From NCBI RefSeq assembly GCF_900110605.1, contig NZ_FOFI01000002.1:1-64000 (forward strand): DNA of 64,000 nucleotides. Reading direction: 5' to 3'. Origin of the DNA: Epilithonimonas lactis (GTDB lineage: Bacteria > Bacteroidota > Bacteroidia > Flavobacteriales > Weeksellaceae). Positions 18,818 through 27,370 of this stretch are shown here, piece after piece; the stretch's first letter is position 1, and every line of letters begins with the position of its first letter. A program made the translations under genes and the position numbers. The notes under the pieces are model-generated. The model worked only from the letters and a program-made list of their open reading frames with translations. It was not told the DNA's origin and made no database searches.

Positions 18818-18891
18818 TAGCGAAGACGGGAATTGAACCCGTGACCTCAGGGTTATGAATCCTGCGCTCTAACCAACTGAGCTACCTCGCC
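18818..18891 (-). tRNA. tRNA-Met (anticodon CAT)
   Basis: The minus strand folds as a cloverleaf: acceptor GGCGAGG pairing with CTTCGCT (two G-U pairs), D arm with AGCTCAGTTGGTTAGAGC, anticodon loop with CAT in GGATTCATAACCC, and T arm CGGGTTCAATTCCCG. It is 74 bases long, with no encoded CCA. It resembles the elongator tRNA-Met of E. coli rather than the initiator. A CAT tRNA could also be the lysidine-modified tRNA-Ile, but the body fits Met better. Confidence 0.9.
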
Positions 18892-18903
18892 ATTTTTGTG
18901 GTG

Positions 18904-18933
18904 CAAATATAGGGATATTTTGCATTTCCACAA
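18904..18933 (-). promoter_or_regulatory. tRNA-Met promoter
   Basis: Minus-strand TATATTTG (18904-18911) with TTG (18931-18933) 19 bases upstream. The -7 box ends 12 bases before the mature tRNA. Confidence 0.65.
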
Positions 18934-18937
18934 ATTT

Positions 18938-20218
18938 TTAATTAACTTTTAAGTAATCTAATACATCACCCACGTGATTTGGTTTGCTAACGATTTTATT
19001 GTCAGCATCTAAGACAAAATAAGTTGGTGTCGCCACAATGTTATAAGTATCGCCATATGAGCTGTACCATCCTTTTCCTTCGGAATCATTGACCCAAGGA
19101 TAAAGATTTGCCTTCGCTTTGAAGTCTTCTAAACTGCTATCCAGGGAAAAACCTACAATTTCTATATTTTGCGCTTTTAGCTTATCATATTTCTCGAGAA
19201 GTTTAGGTAACTCAGCTTCGCAATGAGAACACGTGGACGACCAGAAAACGACAATCTTTTTCGAAGCTTTGATATCATACAGAGATTTAGCTTTGGTATG
19301 GATGGCGTTGACGAATGTATTGTTTGGCATCTTGGCACCAATCTCGGTATTCTTATTGGCCTTGATAGTTGAAGCCAATCTGTCATTGATGGTGCATTTG
19401 AGATTATTGGCTTGGGTAAGATACTTATCCTTTAGCTTATCCATCCCATAAGTGCTGAAAATCTCGATAAGTTCAGATAGAATGGTTTGCCCTCTCGGCG
19501 TCTCTAAATTGACAGCATCTAGAAGTTTATCTACGTTTCCTTCCACATTCGCCTTAGAGACATTCAGGAAGTTGATGAGAGATGGTTTTAAAATCGTTGA
19601 CGTTTCCAAATATTCACCAGACTTAGAATAGAAGTTGATAAAATCCTCCGGCTTCAATTCTGCAACTTTTTCCTGATTGGAATATTTTTGATTCTTGTTA
19701 TAAAACTCCAGGAAAGGATGACCTTCGTACGCTACCAGATTTTTGCTTGACAGAGCATTGATCTCGCTATCCAAAGACTTGTAAAAACTCTCGGACGGCT
19801 TGTAATAATCCTTGATCTGGATAAGCGCTGGTAATATGAGTTCCTGCTTTTTTTGCAACTCTACATCATTACTGAACAGCTGATTGGTCTGGTCCTGAAA
19901 AGTAATATTCGAAATCTTGTTATTACTATCCAAGTCCATCTTGAACATGATATCCTTATTCTCAGAAACCATATTGACCGATGAATTAACTTTCTTGAAA
20001 AAAGCTCTCATCATCCCAACATATTGTTTGTCCACCTTAAAAGAGGCGATGTTATTTGAGATCTTCGCCTTGGAATATAAAATCTCCTTGGAACCATTGA
20101 ATCCATACAAATAGACCTCGGAATCTGCCAAATAAGATGGTATTTCTACTTTCACATTAAACTGAGAAAAAGAATATGTTGACAATAAAATACTACTAGC
20201 TAATAATAATTTTTTCAT
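18938..20218 (-). CDS. TlpA-like thioredoxin-fold lipoprotein or periplasmic protein
   Basis: 426 residues from the preferred ATG at 20218: signal peptide MKKLLLASSILLSTYSFSQ, a long N-terminal region with a DUF4369-like beta start (FNVKVEIPSYLADSEVYLYG), then a C-terminal thioredoxin domain with FWSSTCSHCEAELP (CxxC) and the cis-proline segment ATPTYFVLD. Such proteins reduce disulfides in the periplasm. The frame extends to 20245, but that part is encoded by a terminator hairpin, and the signal peptide fits the later ATG. The start codon is only 11 bases from that hairpin. Confidence 0.85.
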   Translation of the reverse strand: MKKLLLASSILLSTYSFSQFNVKVEIPSYLADSEVYLYGFNGSKEILYSKAKISNNIASFKVDKQYVGMMRAFFKKVNSSVNMVSENKDIMFKMDLDSNNKISNITFQDQTNQLFSNDVELQKKQELILPALIQIKDYYKPSESFYKSLDSEINALSSKNLVAYEGHPFLEFYNKNQKYSNQEKVAELKPEDFINFYSKSGEYLETSTILKPSLINFLNVSKANVEGNVDKLLDAVNLETPRGQTILSELIEIFSTYGMDKLKDKYLTQANNLKCTINDRLASTIKANKNTEIGAKMPNNTFVNAIHTKAKSLYDIKASKKIVVFWSSTCSHCEAELPKLLEKYDKLKAQNIEIVGFSLDSSLEDFKAKANLYPWVNDSEGKGWYSSYGDTYNIVATPTYFVLDADNKIVSKPNHVGDVLDYLKVN

Positions 20219-20230
20219 AGAGTAAAAATA

Positions 20231-20262
20231 AAAAAAACCCACCAAAAAAGTGGGTTTTAAAA
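20231..20262 (-). terminator. Terminator or attenuator just before the TlpA-like gene
   Basis: The arms AAAACCCAC (20234-20242) and GTGGGTTTT (20250-20258) form a strong hairpin with a T run on the minus strand. It ends the 74-residue gene's transcript, yet lies 12 bases from the ATG of the next gene, leaving no room for a separate promoter after it. Confidence 0.75.
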
Positions 20263-20279
20263 TATTAAAAAAATATAAT

Positions 20280-20504
20280 TTATTCTAAAATTCTTTGTTT
20301 TTGTTTCAAAGCAAAAAATATGATCATTGTGATTGCTAGAAGAAACAAAATAACAGTATAAGCATCTATCGGAGAGGCTGGATAACCTCCAATATCTCCA
20401 GATTCGGGATTATCAGGTGGTGGTGGAACTGATTGCGCAAAACTCAATATACTTACCATTAGTAATAAGAAAGCATAAGTTTTTTTTGATAGTAGATTCA
20501 TCAT
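20280..20504 (-). CDS. Small proline-rich single-helix membrane protein
   Basis: 74 residues: an N-terminal signal sequence ending LSFAQ, a proline-rich linker (SVPPPPDNPESGDIGG), one membrane helix (YTVILFLLAITMIIFFAL) and a basic tail (KQKQRILE). This layout recurs in Flavobacteriia beside genes for T9SS-exported proteins, though I know of no assigned function. It lies 20 bases downstream of the T9SS cargo gene and ahead of a terminator, so the two form one transcript. Confidence 0.8.
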   Translation of the reverse strand: MMNLLSKKTYAFLLLMVSILSFAQSVPPPPDNPESGDIGGYPASPIDAYTVILFLLAITMIIFFALKQKQRILE

Positions 20505-20524
20505 ATATCTGTAGTGTGTTTGTC

Positions 20525-22564
20525 TTAGTTAACAATTTTTTTAATAACAACTTCTCCTTTATCAGAAATAGCTTTTACAACGAAAATACTTTTTGCTTGA
20601 TAATTAAGTGGAATCGTATAATCAGATCCAGTAGAAATCTGCGATTTTGAGTTCAGAAGTTGGCCTGCAGCAGAATAAACTTCAACTGAAGCATTTTTCC
20701 AATCTTTAGCAAATCTAACTACCCATTGTGAATCCTTCTTAGCGATAACAGTTTGAGATTTAATTGCATTATTAGCATCCAACGTGCCATTTGCAGGTAT
20801 CTCATAATATAATCCTAAGTTTTGTTGAGACCCATTCATCGCAACAGAACCGCCATCTACGATTTTCACAAATTGGCCTTGTTCATTTTTAAAGTAAAAA
20901 CTGTTCCCGTTGGATAATCCACCTTCCACTCTTTCTCCTCTTTCATATACTTCGAACTTCAATTGGTAAGGCTCATCGGCATAATCGATGTAAAGAGGAA
21001 TTTGTTTTGATTTGAAATCTATCTCATTCGCTTCATTGATGTAAAGCTTATCGCTATAATTTGCATCCAATCCTCCATCAGATTTTTCTTCCTTGGTAAA
21101 GATCTTTTTGTCTGTATTAAAAGCTTGAAGGCTAGTCAAAGTGCTATGTCCTGTAACAGCAGATGGCGAAACAGCGTAATAGGTTCTATCCAGCTCATCA
21201 CCTTCAGAATCGTACATTACCACAGCTACTTGTTTCACAACTTTGTCCGCCGGAATATCAACCAATGCATTTGGCTCACCCTCTTCTTGTGTAGAAGCTG
21301 AACCGTTTCGAGCAGCAGCTACAGAGTAATCAACATTACTTGCACGAGAAGAATATTTGAATCTACGTGTCCCGCTAAAATTAATAGTCTGAGCCGCATT
21401 TGAACTTAACTTGACCATAAACGCTCCTAAAGGTCTGATCACTGTTGCATTCACATCACCAGCTTGGAATACGCCTGATGCCAGCATCAATGTAGCAGTG
21501 GTGGAATATGAAGAACCTGTTCTAATAGCCCAAGAAACATTCCCAGATCTATAATAAGCTATTCCAGTAAGATTGGTAATGTAATTACCATCGCTCAAAT
21601 TCGTAGCTTCATTTTGGGCAATATATTTAAGATCTAAATTTGTCAAGAATGGATTTGACATCTGATATAGATTCAATCCATAATTTGCTGACCAGCCAGA
21701 TGTTTTACTTTCAAAAGGATCATCTAAATATGAATAATATCTTTCTCCAAAAAAGTTGGCTCCATTACCATTTACTCCAAAACCACCGGTATATCCTCCT
21801 GACAAACTTAATTGTACGTTAGATGTGGTCATATCTGAAACTGGAGTTCCTACGAATGTCTTTGTTTCCCCACTAGGATTCCAAAATGCAGTTGCGTTTG
21901 CTGCTGTCCTTCTAGGAAGGATGTAGTAGGTCATCGGATTGATAAAGCTAGGGTTTGGATTACCTGAAGCATCATAAGCAGTTCCGCCGTTTGCAATCTG
22001 GTCAAAACGTGCTCTTGCGTTGTTCCACCAGAAAGCAGAAGCCACATTGAAACGTCCAGCAGAATTATTTGCAGTATTTGTTACGTTTAGCTTCCCTGCG
22101 CCGAAAACACTTTCAAGTTCTGGAATTGTGAAATTATAGAAAGGAAGTCCAATCTGTTGTCTTCCGGTATTGTCTGTCGTATTTCCATTGATATACTCAG
22201 ACCTGTATTGTTTCTGGACTTTTCCGGAAATATTACCTTGGCTTATCCCAGTAATATACAATTGACCGTAATCTGTTGCTGCATTGGTTGTAGAAGCTAC
22301 GATTCTGAAATTCGATGCAGTATTTATGGTCAGCCTGGGTTCTGTCGTTGTATTTCCTGTCGCAGTCCCTCTAAGCATGATGTTCCCAGCATTATTAATA
22401 GTAGCTGAAGCAGCAGTTTCCAAACCTCCACCGTTGTACACCAAAGTCTGAGGCTGAATGGTGACCAATGCAGAACTTCCCACATAAGTAAGGACCTGAG
22501 AAAAGCCCAAACTAGAGAGGAATCCACAATTTAGTAAGAATAATTTTTTTATCATCTTGATCAT
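20525..22564 (-). CDS. Large secreted protein with T9SS type A sorting domain
   Basis: 679 residues: a signal peptide (about 1-23, ending LGFSQ), a long threonine/asparagine-rich beta region with no catalytic motif that I recognise, and a C-terminal domain of the T9SS type A kind (SVEVYSAAGQLLNSKSQI, then a short strand and VVIKKIVN). It should be moved out by SprA and attached to the surface or released. ATGs at 22564 and 22555 are both possible starts. A promoter element lies 22 bases upstream. It may be an adhesin or matrix protein. Confidence 0.85.
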   Translation of the reverse strand: MIKMIKKLFLLNCGFLSSLGFSQVLTYVGSSALVTIQPQTLVYNGGGLETAASATINNAGNIMLRGTATGNTTTEPRLTINTASNFRIVASTTNAATDYGQLYITGISQGNISGKVQKQYRSEYINGNTTDNTGRQQIGLPFYNFTIPELESVFGAGKLNVTNTANNSAGRFNVASAFWWNNARARFDQIANGGTAYDASGNPNPSFINPMTYYILPRRTAANATAFWNPSGETKTFVGTPVSDMTTSNVQLSLSGGYTGGFGVNGNGANFFGERYYSYLDDPFESKTSGWSANYGLNLYQMSNPFLTNLDLKYIAQNEATNLSDGNYITNLTGIAYYRSGNVSWAIRTGSSYSTTATLMLASGVFQAGDVNATVIRPLGAFMVKLSSNAAQTINFSGTRRFKYSSRASNVDYSVAAARNGSASTQEEGEPNALVDIPADKVVKQVAVVMYDSEGDELDRTYYAVSPSAVTGHSTLTSLQAFNTDKKIFTKEEKSDGGLDANYSDKLYINEANEIDFKSKQIPLYIDYADEPYQLKFEVYERGERVEGGLSNGNSFYFKNEQGQFVKIVDGGSVAMNGSQQNLGLYYEIPANGTLDANNAIKSQTVIAKKDSQWVVRFAKDWKNASVEVYSAAGQLLNSKSQISTGSDYTIPLNYQAKSIFVVKAISDKGEVVIKKIVN

Positions 22565-22586
22565 ATTTATTTGTGTGTTTATCTTG

Positions 22587-22594
22587 CAAAGATA
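22587..22594 (-). promoter_or_regulatory. Promoter -7 element of the T9SS cargo gene
   Basis: Minus-strand TATCTTTG matches TAnnTTTG. No good TTG is found at the usual distance. It sits 23 bases before the ATG. Confidence 0.5.
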
Positions 22595-22640
22595 TTAATT
22601 TTTTAAATAATCGGAAATTTTCTTCCAATATTTAAAGATT

Positions 22641-23816
22641 TTATAATATTGAATCTATTCTCACCTCTTCATTATTTTCAATATTAAACATATAATCCTC
22701 CAATACCTTTTCGGTTGTCCCTCGCAATCCTCGAGCTCCAAGTCCTTTGTTCATGGTATCTTCTACAATTTCTGAAATAGCCTTATCTGTAAATTCAAGC
22801 TTCACATTATCCATTTTGAAAAGCTCTGTAAATTGGTTGACGATAGAATTCTTCGGTTCTTTCATAATTCTCACTAGAACTTCTTTTGTCAATTTTTCCA
22901 GATACGTGATGATTGGAAATCTTCCCAGAAGCTCTGGGATCAATCCAAAACTTTTTAGATCGATAGCATTGATCTGACTTAGGATGTAATCTGCATCGTC
23001 TGTCTTTTTCAATTTATCTTTAGAGAATCCAATGGCTTGCTTATTAAGTCTTCTTTCTATAATCTCTGTCATTCCGTCAAATGCGCCACCTGCAATGAAG
23101 AGGATATTCTGCGTATTCACCTGGATATATTTTTGATCTGGATGTTTACGACCTCCTTGTGGCGGTACATTCACGATGCTTCCTTCCAAAAGTTTCAGAA
23201 GACCTTGCTGAACACCTTCTCCCGAAACATCTCTTGTAATGCTTGGGTTATCAGATTTTCTGGCGATCTTGTCGATCTCGTCGATGAAGACGATTCCTTT
23301 TTCTGCTTTTTCGACATCATAATCTGCCACCATCAGCAATCTGGAAAGAATACTTTCTACATCTTCCCCTACGTATCCTGCTTCCGTAAGAATCGTAGCA
23401 TCTACGATACAGAACGGAACATTAAGTTGCTTAGCAATGGTCTTTGCCAATAATGTTTTTCCAGTTCCGGTCTCACCGATCATGATGATGTTGGATTTTT
23501 CTATTTCTACTTCACGATTCTCGTCCTGAGCATGAAGGATTCTTTTGTAATGATTGTAAACGGCTATGGATAGCTGTTTTTTTGCTTGATCCTGTCCGAT
23601 AACGTACTCATCAAGGAAAGTTTTTATCTCACGAGGTTTTTTGAGTTCCTCCAGAGATGACGCCATCGATGTTTCTGGCGTTGCGGTGGCACTATCTTTC
23701 ACGATAGCGTGCGCTTGTTCGATACAGTTTTCGCAGATAAAGCCATTTTGACCAGAGATCAAAATTTGAACTTCACTCTTTTTTCTACCGCAAAATGAAC
23801 ATTGATTTGGATTCAT
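22641..23816 (-). CDS. clpX: ATP-dependent Clp protease ATP-binding subunit ClpX
   Basis: The 391-residue protein has an N-terminal C4 zinc finger (C6, C9, C28, C31), Walker A GETGTGKT (114-121), Walker B GIVFIDEIDKI, the RKSDNPSITRDVSGEGVQQ loop and sensor 2 GARGLRG near the C-terminus. ClpX unfolds tagged proteins and feeds them to ClpP. No clpP gene is adjacent here, unlike in many bacteria. It lies downstream of the HIT and greA genes on the same strand. Confidence 0.97.
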   Translation of the reverse strand: MNPNQCSFCGRKKSEVQILISGQNGFICENCIEQAHAIVKDSATATPETSMASSLEELKKPREIKTFLDEYVIGQDQAKKQLSIAVYNHYKRILHAQDENREVEIEKSNIIMIGETGTGKTLLAKTIAKQLNVPFCIVDATILTEAGYVGEDVESILSRLLMVADYDVEKAEKGIVFIDEIDKIARKSDNPSITRDVSGEGVQQGLLKLLEGSIVNVPPQGGRKHPDQKYIQVNTQNILFIAGGAFDGMTEIIERRLNKQAIGFSKDKLKKTDDADYILSQINAIDLKSFGLIPELLGRFPIITYLEKLTKEVLVRIMKEPKNSIVNQFTELFKMDNVKLEFTDKAISEIVEDTMNKGLGARGLRGTTEKVLEDYMFNIENNEEVRIDSIL

Positions 23817-23845
23817 AAATATCTTGAATTCTATTTAATTAAAAA

Positions 23846-23868
23846 AAGAAGCCGAAACTTCTTTTATG
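23846..23868 (-). terminator. Short hairpin after the HIT gene
   Basis: AGAAG and CTTCT arms with flanking A and T runs overlap the HIT stop codon. The stem is short, so termination may be partial, letting some transcription pass into clpX. Confidence 0.45.
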
Positions 23869-24253
23869 CATTTATTATGGATTGTTGAATTTCTTTGTAT
23901 TCGTCAGCTGACAATGTGAGCCGCGCATTTTTAAAGTTTAGGTCATCGATCGTATTGAGCGGAACAAGGTGAATATGCGCATGTGGAACTTCCAATCCTA
24001 CAACCGCTACACCCACTCTCTTGCATGGAACTGCTTTCTTGATCTGTTTGGCAATATTTTGTGTGAATGCCCAAAGATTTTTGTAATCCTCAGACTCCAG
24101 ATCAAATATCAAATCGGTTTCCTTTTTCGGAACGACCAAGGTGTGACCTTTCACCAGTGGCATTGCATCCAGAAAAGCAATATGCTTCTCGTCTTCCGCA
24201 ATTATATAGCTGTCGATCTCTCCGCTGATGATCTTTGAAAAAATACTGCTCAT
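23864..24253 (-). CDS. HIT family protein (histidine triad nucleotide hydrolase)
   Basis: 129 residues with the triad HAHIHLVPL (H91, H93, H95) and the N-terminal SIFSKIISGEIDSYII typical of HinT-type proteins. They hydrolyse nucleoside phosphoramidates and related adenylylated compounds; the physiological substrate is usually unclear. It lies 66 bases downstream of greA on the same strand. Confidence 0.93.
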   Translation of the reverse strand: MSSIFSKIISGEIDSYIIAEDEKHIAFLDAMPLVKGHTLVVPKKETDLIFDLESEDYKNLWAFTQNIAKQIKKAVPCKRVGVAVVGLEVPHAHIHLVPLNTIDDLNFKNARLTLSADEYKEIQQSIINA

Positions 24254-24319
24254 AATTTTTTAATTGATTGATCTAGTTAAATTTTTCAGCAATTATTAAA
24301 CCAACAAAAACTTTACTCC

Positions 24320-24787
24320 CTACAATGAGATTTCTAAAACTTCGAAAGAAAGTTTGTTGCCATTTGGCAAAATGATGTCAGCGGTTTCCCCTACAACTTT
24401 ACCCAAAAGCCCTTTTGCAATTGGTGTATTCACAGAGATCCTTCCTGTTTTGATATCACTCTCATTGTCTGGCACCAAAGTGAATTTTTGCTCACCTTTT
24501 GTCGCATTATTTTTCAATCTCACGGTTGTAAGGATTGATACTTTGCTAAGATCTAACTGAGTAACGTCTATTATCTTGGAAGTCGAAACAATATCTTTGA
24601 TCTTTGAAATTCTCATTTCCAGCATTCCTTGCGCTTCTTTTGCAGCATCGTATTCCGCATTCTCGGACAAGTCGCCTTTATCTCTAGCTTCAGCGATTTG
24701 CTGTGTTATTTTTGGTCTTTCTATGGTTTCGAGTTGTTCCAGTTCGGCCTTCATTTTGTCCAAACCTTCTTTGGTTACGTAGTTCAT
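24320..24787 (-). CDS. greA: Transcription elongation factor GreA
   Basis: The 155-residue protein has the N-terminal coiled coil (MNYVTKEGLDKMKAELEQLE, with acidic-tip sequence GDLSENAEYDAAKE) and the C-terminal globular domain (NTPIAKGLLGKVVGETADII). It enters the RNA polymerase secondary channel and stimulates cleavage of backtracked RNA. Length and motifs are normal. A TAnnTTTG promoter lies about 77 bases upstream, overlapping the divergent lipoprotein gene's promoter area. Confidence 0.97.
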   Translation of the reverse strand: MNYVTKEGLDKMKAELEQLETIERPKITQQIAEARDKGDLSENAEYDAAKEAQGMLEMRISKIKDIVSTSKIIDVTQLDLSKVSILTTVRLKNNATKGEQKFTLVPDNESDIKTGRISVNTPIAKGLLGKVVGETADIILPNGNKLSFEVLEISL

Positions 24788-24863
24788 AACAATAAAATTT
24801 ATCGTTTGTATAAAAAAATAATCCGACCTTTGCCGGATACTATTTTGTCTCAGATTGAGTTTA

Positions 24864-24896
24864 CAAATATATAATTAATTTTGAAATGAAAATCAA
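24864..24896 (-). promoter_or_regulatory. greA promoter
   Basis: Minus-strand TATATTTG (24864-24871) with TTG (24894-24896) 22 bases upstream. The -33 element falls within the first codons of the divergent gene. Confidence 0.5.
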
Positions 24897-25338
24897 AAAA
24901 AACCTATCTCTTTTTATATCATTACTGACTTTCAGTTTATTAACTTTCAGCAGCTCTTGCAGTGAGCGCAACGAAACAGTCAGTTGCTTTCCTAACGCAA
25001 CCGTTTCTGTACAGCTCAATCTTGGTTTGCCATCTTATTATGCACTTCAAAATGTTGGAGGCTGGGTCTATGTCAACGAAGTGGGATCAGGAACCAGAGG
25101 ATTGATCGTGGTAAGGACCACCAGCGGTTTCAAAGTTTATGATAGGAATGCGCCACACATCTGTCCAGAAGCAGACACCACTTTGGAAGTAAAAAATGGA
25201 ACGTCTCTCCATTGCCCAAATGATGGCGCTGAATGGATCCTCATAACAGGACAGCCAACCGCAGTCGCAAAGATAGCGCCTAAGATCTATGGCTACAGTT
25301 TCGATTCCAATTCCAATATTTTATCAATCTATAATTAA
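24886..25338 (+). CDS. Rieske-like lipoprotein lacking the canonical histidine ligands
   Basis: 150 residues with a lipoprotein signal (LLTFSSSC, cysteine near residue 25) and a C-terminal Rieske-like fold. The two cluster-binding loops are recognisable, as APHICPEAD and LHCPNDGAEW. In a true Rieske protein they read CxH and CxxH; here each loop keeps a cysteine, but the canonical histidine positions hold other residues (aspartate after CPN). It therefore probably does not hold a 2Fe-2S cluster. I infer an outer or inner membrane lipoprotein of unknown role. It lies 26 bases before dtd on the same strand. Confidence 0.7.
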   Translation: MKIKKNLSLFISLLTFSLLTFSSSCSERNETVSCFPNATVSVQLNLGLPSYYALQNVGGWVYVNEVGSGTRGLIVVRTTSGFKVYDRNAPHICPEADTTLEVKNGTSLHCPNDGAEWILITGQPTAVAKIAPKIYGYSFDSNSNILSIYN

Positions 25339-25364
25339 CTTTAAAGTCTAATATTTCTTTTCAA

Positions 25365-25814
25365 ATGAAAGTTGTTCTCCAACGCGTTTCCGAAGCCCAT
25401 GTGAAAGTTGATGACGAGATCGTCGGAAAAGTAGAAAAAGGATTGATGTTGCTCATCGGCGTTGATGAAACCGACGAAATTTCCGATGCAGATTGGCTTG
25501 TCAAAAAAGTATTGGATGTGAGGGTTTTCTCGGATGAAGAAGGCAAAATGAATCATTCTGTACGAGACATCAATGGTGAGATCCTTTGCATCAGCCAATT
25601 CACCTTGATCTCGGATTACAAGAAAGGCAATCGTCCTTCTTACATCAAAGCTGCAAAACCAGACAAAGCCATTCCATTATTTGAACACTTTAAAGCAGAG
25701 ATCAAAAAATCTGGTTTGAAGATAGAAAGTGGCATTTTCGGTGCAGACATGAAAGTTTCGCTCATCAACGATGGTCCAGTCACGCTGGTTTTTGACAGCA
25801 AAACGAAACAATAG
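25365..25814 (+). CDS. dtd: D-aminoacyl-tRNA deacylase
   Basis: The 149-residue protein begins MKVVLQRVSEAHVKVDDEIV and carries both family signatures, SQFTL near residue 77 and the Gly-cisPro motif NDGPVTL near 135. It removes D-amino acids (and glycine) mischarged on tRNA, acting at the dimer interface. Normal length. A bidirectional terminator follows. Confidence 0.96.
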   Translation: MKVVLQRVSEAHVKVDDEIVGKVEKGLMLLIGVDETDEISDADWLVKKVLDVRVFSDEEGKMNHSVRDINGEILCISQFTLISDYKKGNRPSYIKAAKPDKAIPLFEHFKAEIKKSGLKIESGIFGADMKVSLINDGPVTLVFDSKTKQ

Positions 25815-25835
25815 AGATCAACAGTTATCAAAAAC

Positions 25836-25867
25836 AAAAAGGAGCATTTTAAAGTGCTCCCTTTTTA
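25836..25867. terminator. Bidirectional terminator between dtd and SIMPL
   Basis: AAAAAGGAGCA and TGCTCCCTTTTT arms with a short AT-rich loop, placed between convergent genes. Confidence 0.75.
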
Positions 25868-26599
25868 TTAATCGACCTCGTACTCGAGTTTTATGGTGAT
25901 GCTGGCTTCTTTATCTTTGGAAGTTGTGTTGTAAGTGCCGCCGTAGGAATAATCTTCGTTGGAATTGGGTGCTGTAATCTGGATCACACCCATTGTTGCT
26001 TTCTTCAAATTTCCTAAATCACTTCCAGCATTCTCAGCGATTTTCTCTGCGCGTTCTTTGGCATCTTTTGTCGCATTGGCAATCATTTCCTGTTTTACAT
26101 TCGCCAATTTGGTGTAGAAATATTGGGGCGACGAGGACGTAAACTCGATGCCACGGTTGATGATCTCTGTGATGTTTCTGGAGATATTCTCGATCTTAGA
26201 AACTTCTTTTGATTTGATGGAAACACTTTGGGTCAAATTATAACCTGAGAATTCTCCTTGCTGGTAGGTGCCGTTGGAATCCGTAAAACTTCTGAATTGT
26301 TTCTGAATATCGACCGCGGAAAAAATCATTTCGTTTTCCTTAACGCCTTTGGATCTCAGATAATCGTAAATGACTTTTCTGTCAATCGCAAGATCATCGT
26401 AAGCTGTTTTCAGCTCGAAGCTGTTTTTGGAAAAACTACCCGACCAGGAGATCAGATCAGAAGTAAAAGTTTTCGAACCTAGTCCTGTTACGGAAACCGT
26501 GTTCTCGGATTTGTTCCGATTTTTAATTGCACTCCCTAAAAAAGCTGCCGCAATAATGAATCCGAGCGCCGCAATGGCCACTGCAAGATAAGTCTTCAT
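25868..26599 (-). CDS. SIMPL (DUF541) domain protein
   Basis: 243 residues from the preferred ATG at 26599 (MKTYLAVAIAALGFIIAAAFLG, a membrane anchor or signal). The frame runs up to 26641, but that extension puts 14 polar residues ahead of the signal. The rest is a SIMPL domain: NTVSVTGLGSKTFTSDLISW, repeated beta-strand/helix units, and KATMGVIQI near the C-terminus. Family members are periplasmic or membrane-anchored; roles are poorly defined, one being linked to oxidative stress in E. coli (YggE). Confidence 0.88.
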   Translation of the reverse strand: MKTYLAVAIAALGFIIAAAFLGSAIKNRNKSENTVSVTGLGSKTFTSDLISWSGSFSKNSFELKTAYDDLAIDRKVIYDYLRSKGVKENEMIFSAVDIQKQFRSFTDSNGTYQQGEFSGYNLTQSVSIKSKEVSKIENISRNITEIINRGIEFTSSSPQYFYTKLANVKQEMIANATKDAKERAEKIAENAGSDLGNLKKATMGVIQITAPNSNEDYSYGGTYNTTSKDKEASITIKLEYEVD

Positions 26600-26729
26600 A
26601 TGATTTTGAATTTGAATCTTTTGCAGCAAACGCAATACCAAATTTTAAGATTTCATTAACATTTTAAATTTAAAATATTCTGAGAACCTAAAAGTGACAC
26701 TTTGCAACTCATCATGAATTTTACACATC

Positions 26730-26756
26730 GTCAGGCTGAGGCTCTCGAAGCCTTTT
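26730..26756 (-). repeat. Dispersed 27-bp repeat, copy 1
   Basis: On the minus strand this is a perfect 27-base match to 44167-44193 (core GGCTTCGAGAGCCTCAGCC). It begins right after the folB stop. The core contains a small palindrome, GGCTTCGAGAGCC. Confidence 0.8.
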
Positions 26757-26758
26757 CA

Positions 26759-27121
26759 TTAATTAATTTCCTTTTCAAATTCCAAGCTGACGCCTTTCAT
26801 TTCGCCTGGCATTGGTGGAATGATCTTGGTCAATTTTATTTTAATGAATGTGATCTGTGGAAATTGACTTTCGATTTTATTGATGATCCTTCCAATAACG
26901 TGTTCCAGAAGTTCTGAACGCACTTTCATCTCCTGATGAATGATGTCATTGATTTCAGCGTAATTGATGGTGTCATGAAGATTATCCGATTGCGATGCTT
27001 TTTCCAGATCGGCATGCACTTCCAGATTCACGACGTAATGATTTCCAATGATGGCTTCTTCGGGCAGAACGCCGTGATAGGCGTAGATCTTTATGTCTTC
27101 TAAAATGATTTTTGATTTCAT
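26759..27121 (-). CDS. folB: Dihydroneopterin aldolase
   Basis: The 120-residue protein has KIILEDIKIYAYHGVLPEE at the N-terminus (with the conserved tyrosine and YHGV), NYAEINDIIHQEM in the middle and the KLTKIIPPMPG segment. It cleaves 7,8-dihydroneopterin to 6-hydroxymethyl-dihydropterin in folate synthesis. Normal length. A repeat-rich gap separates it from nadA upstream, so they may not share a transcript. Confidence 0.95.
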   Translation of the reverse strand: MKSKIILEDIKIYAYHGVLPEEAIIGNHYVVNLEVHADLEKASQSDNLHDTINYAEINDIIHQEMKVRSELLEHVIGRIINKIESQFPQITFIKIKLTKIIPPMPGEMKGVSLEFEKEIN

Positions 27122-27143
27122 TGTTTAAAAATAGAAAAAAAAT

Positions 27144-27222
27144 TGAACACAAAGTCCACAAAGCTTTTTCTATTTTATTGAAAAATTTTAGGCTCACAAA
27201 GGCGCTTCGCTCAGAAAAGAGA
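27144..27222 (+). repeat. Dispersed repeat family B, copy 1
   Basis: GAACACAAAGTCCACAAAGC, an AT-rich middle with TTGAAAAATTTTAGG, then CACAAAGGCGCTTCGCTCAG. Related copies lie at 36365 and 47678 in the same orientation. Confidence 0.7.
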
Positions 27223-27370
27223 TAAATACAAAAATATACAGTTTTTTAATTCAAGAAGAATCTCAGTAATTTAAGATTGACTTCCTTGAATACGGCGTTG
27301 GGTTTCCTCTAGAATTTGCAACTATTTTGGGGAAAATCCAGTTGTTTTGGTAAAACTGTGATCTCCGCGA

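Noticed and set aside
18818-18891. Initiator tRNA-fMet
   Set aside because: The first acceptor position pairs, and the body matches elongator tRNA-Met; initiators usually have a mismatch at position 1-72.
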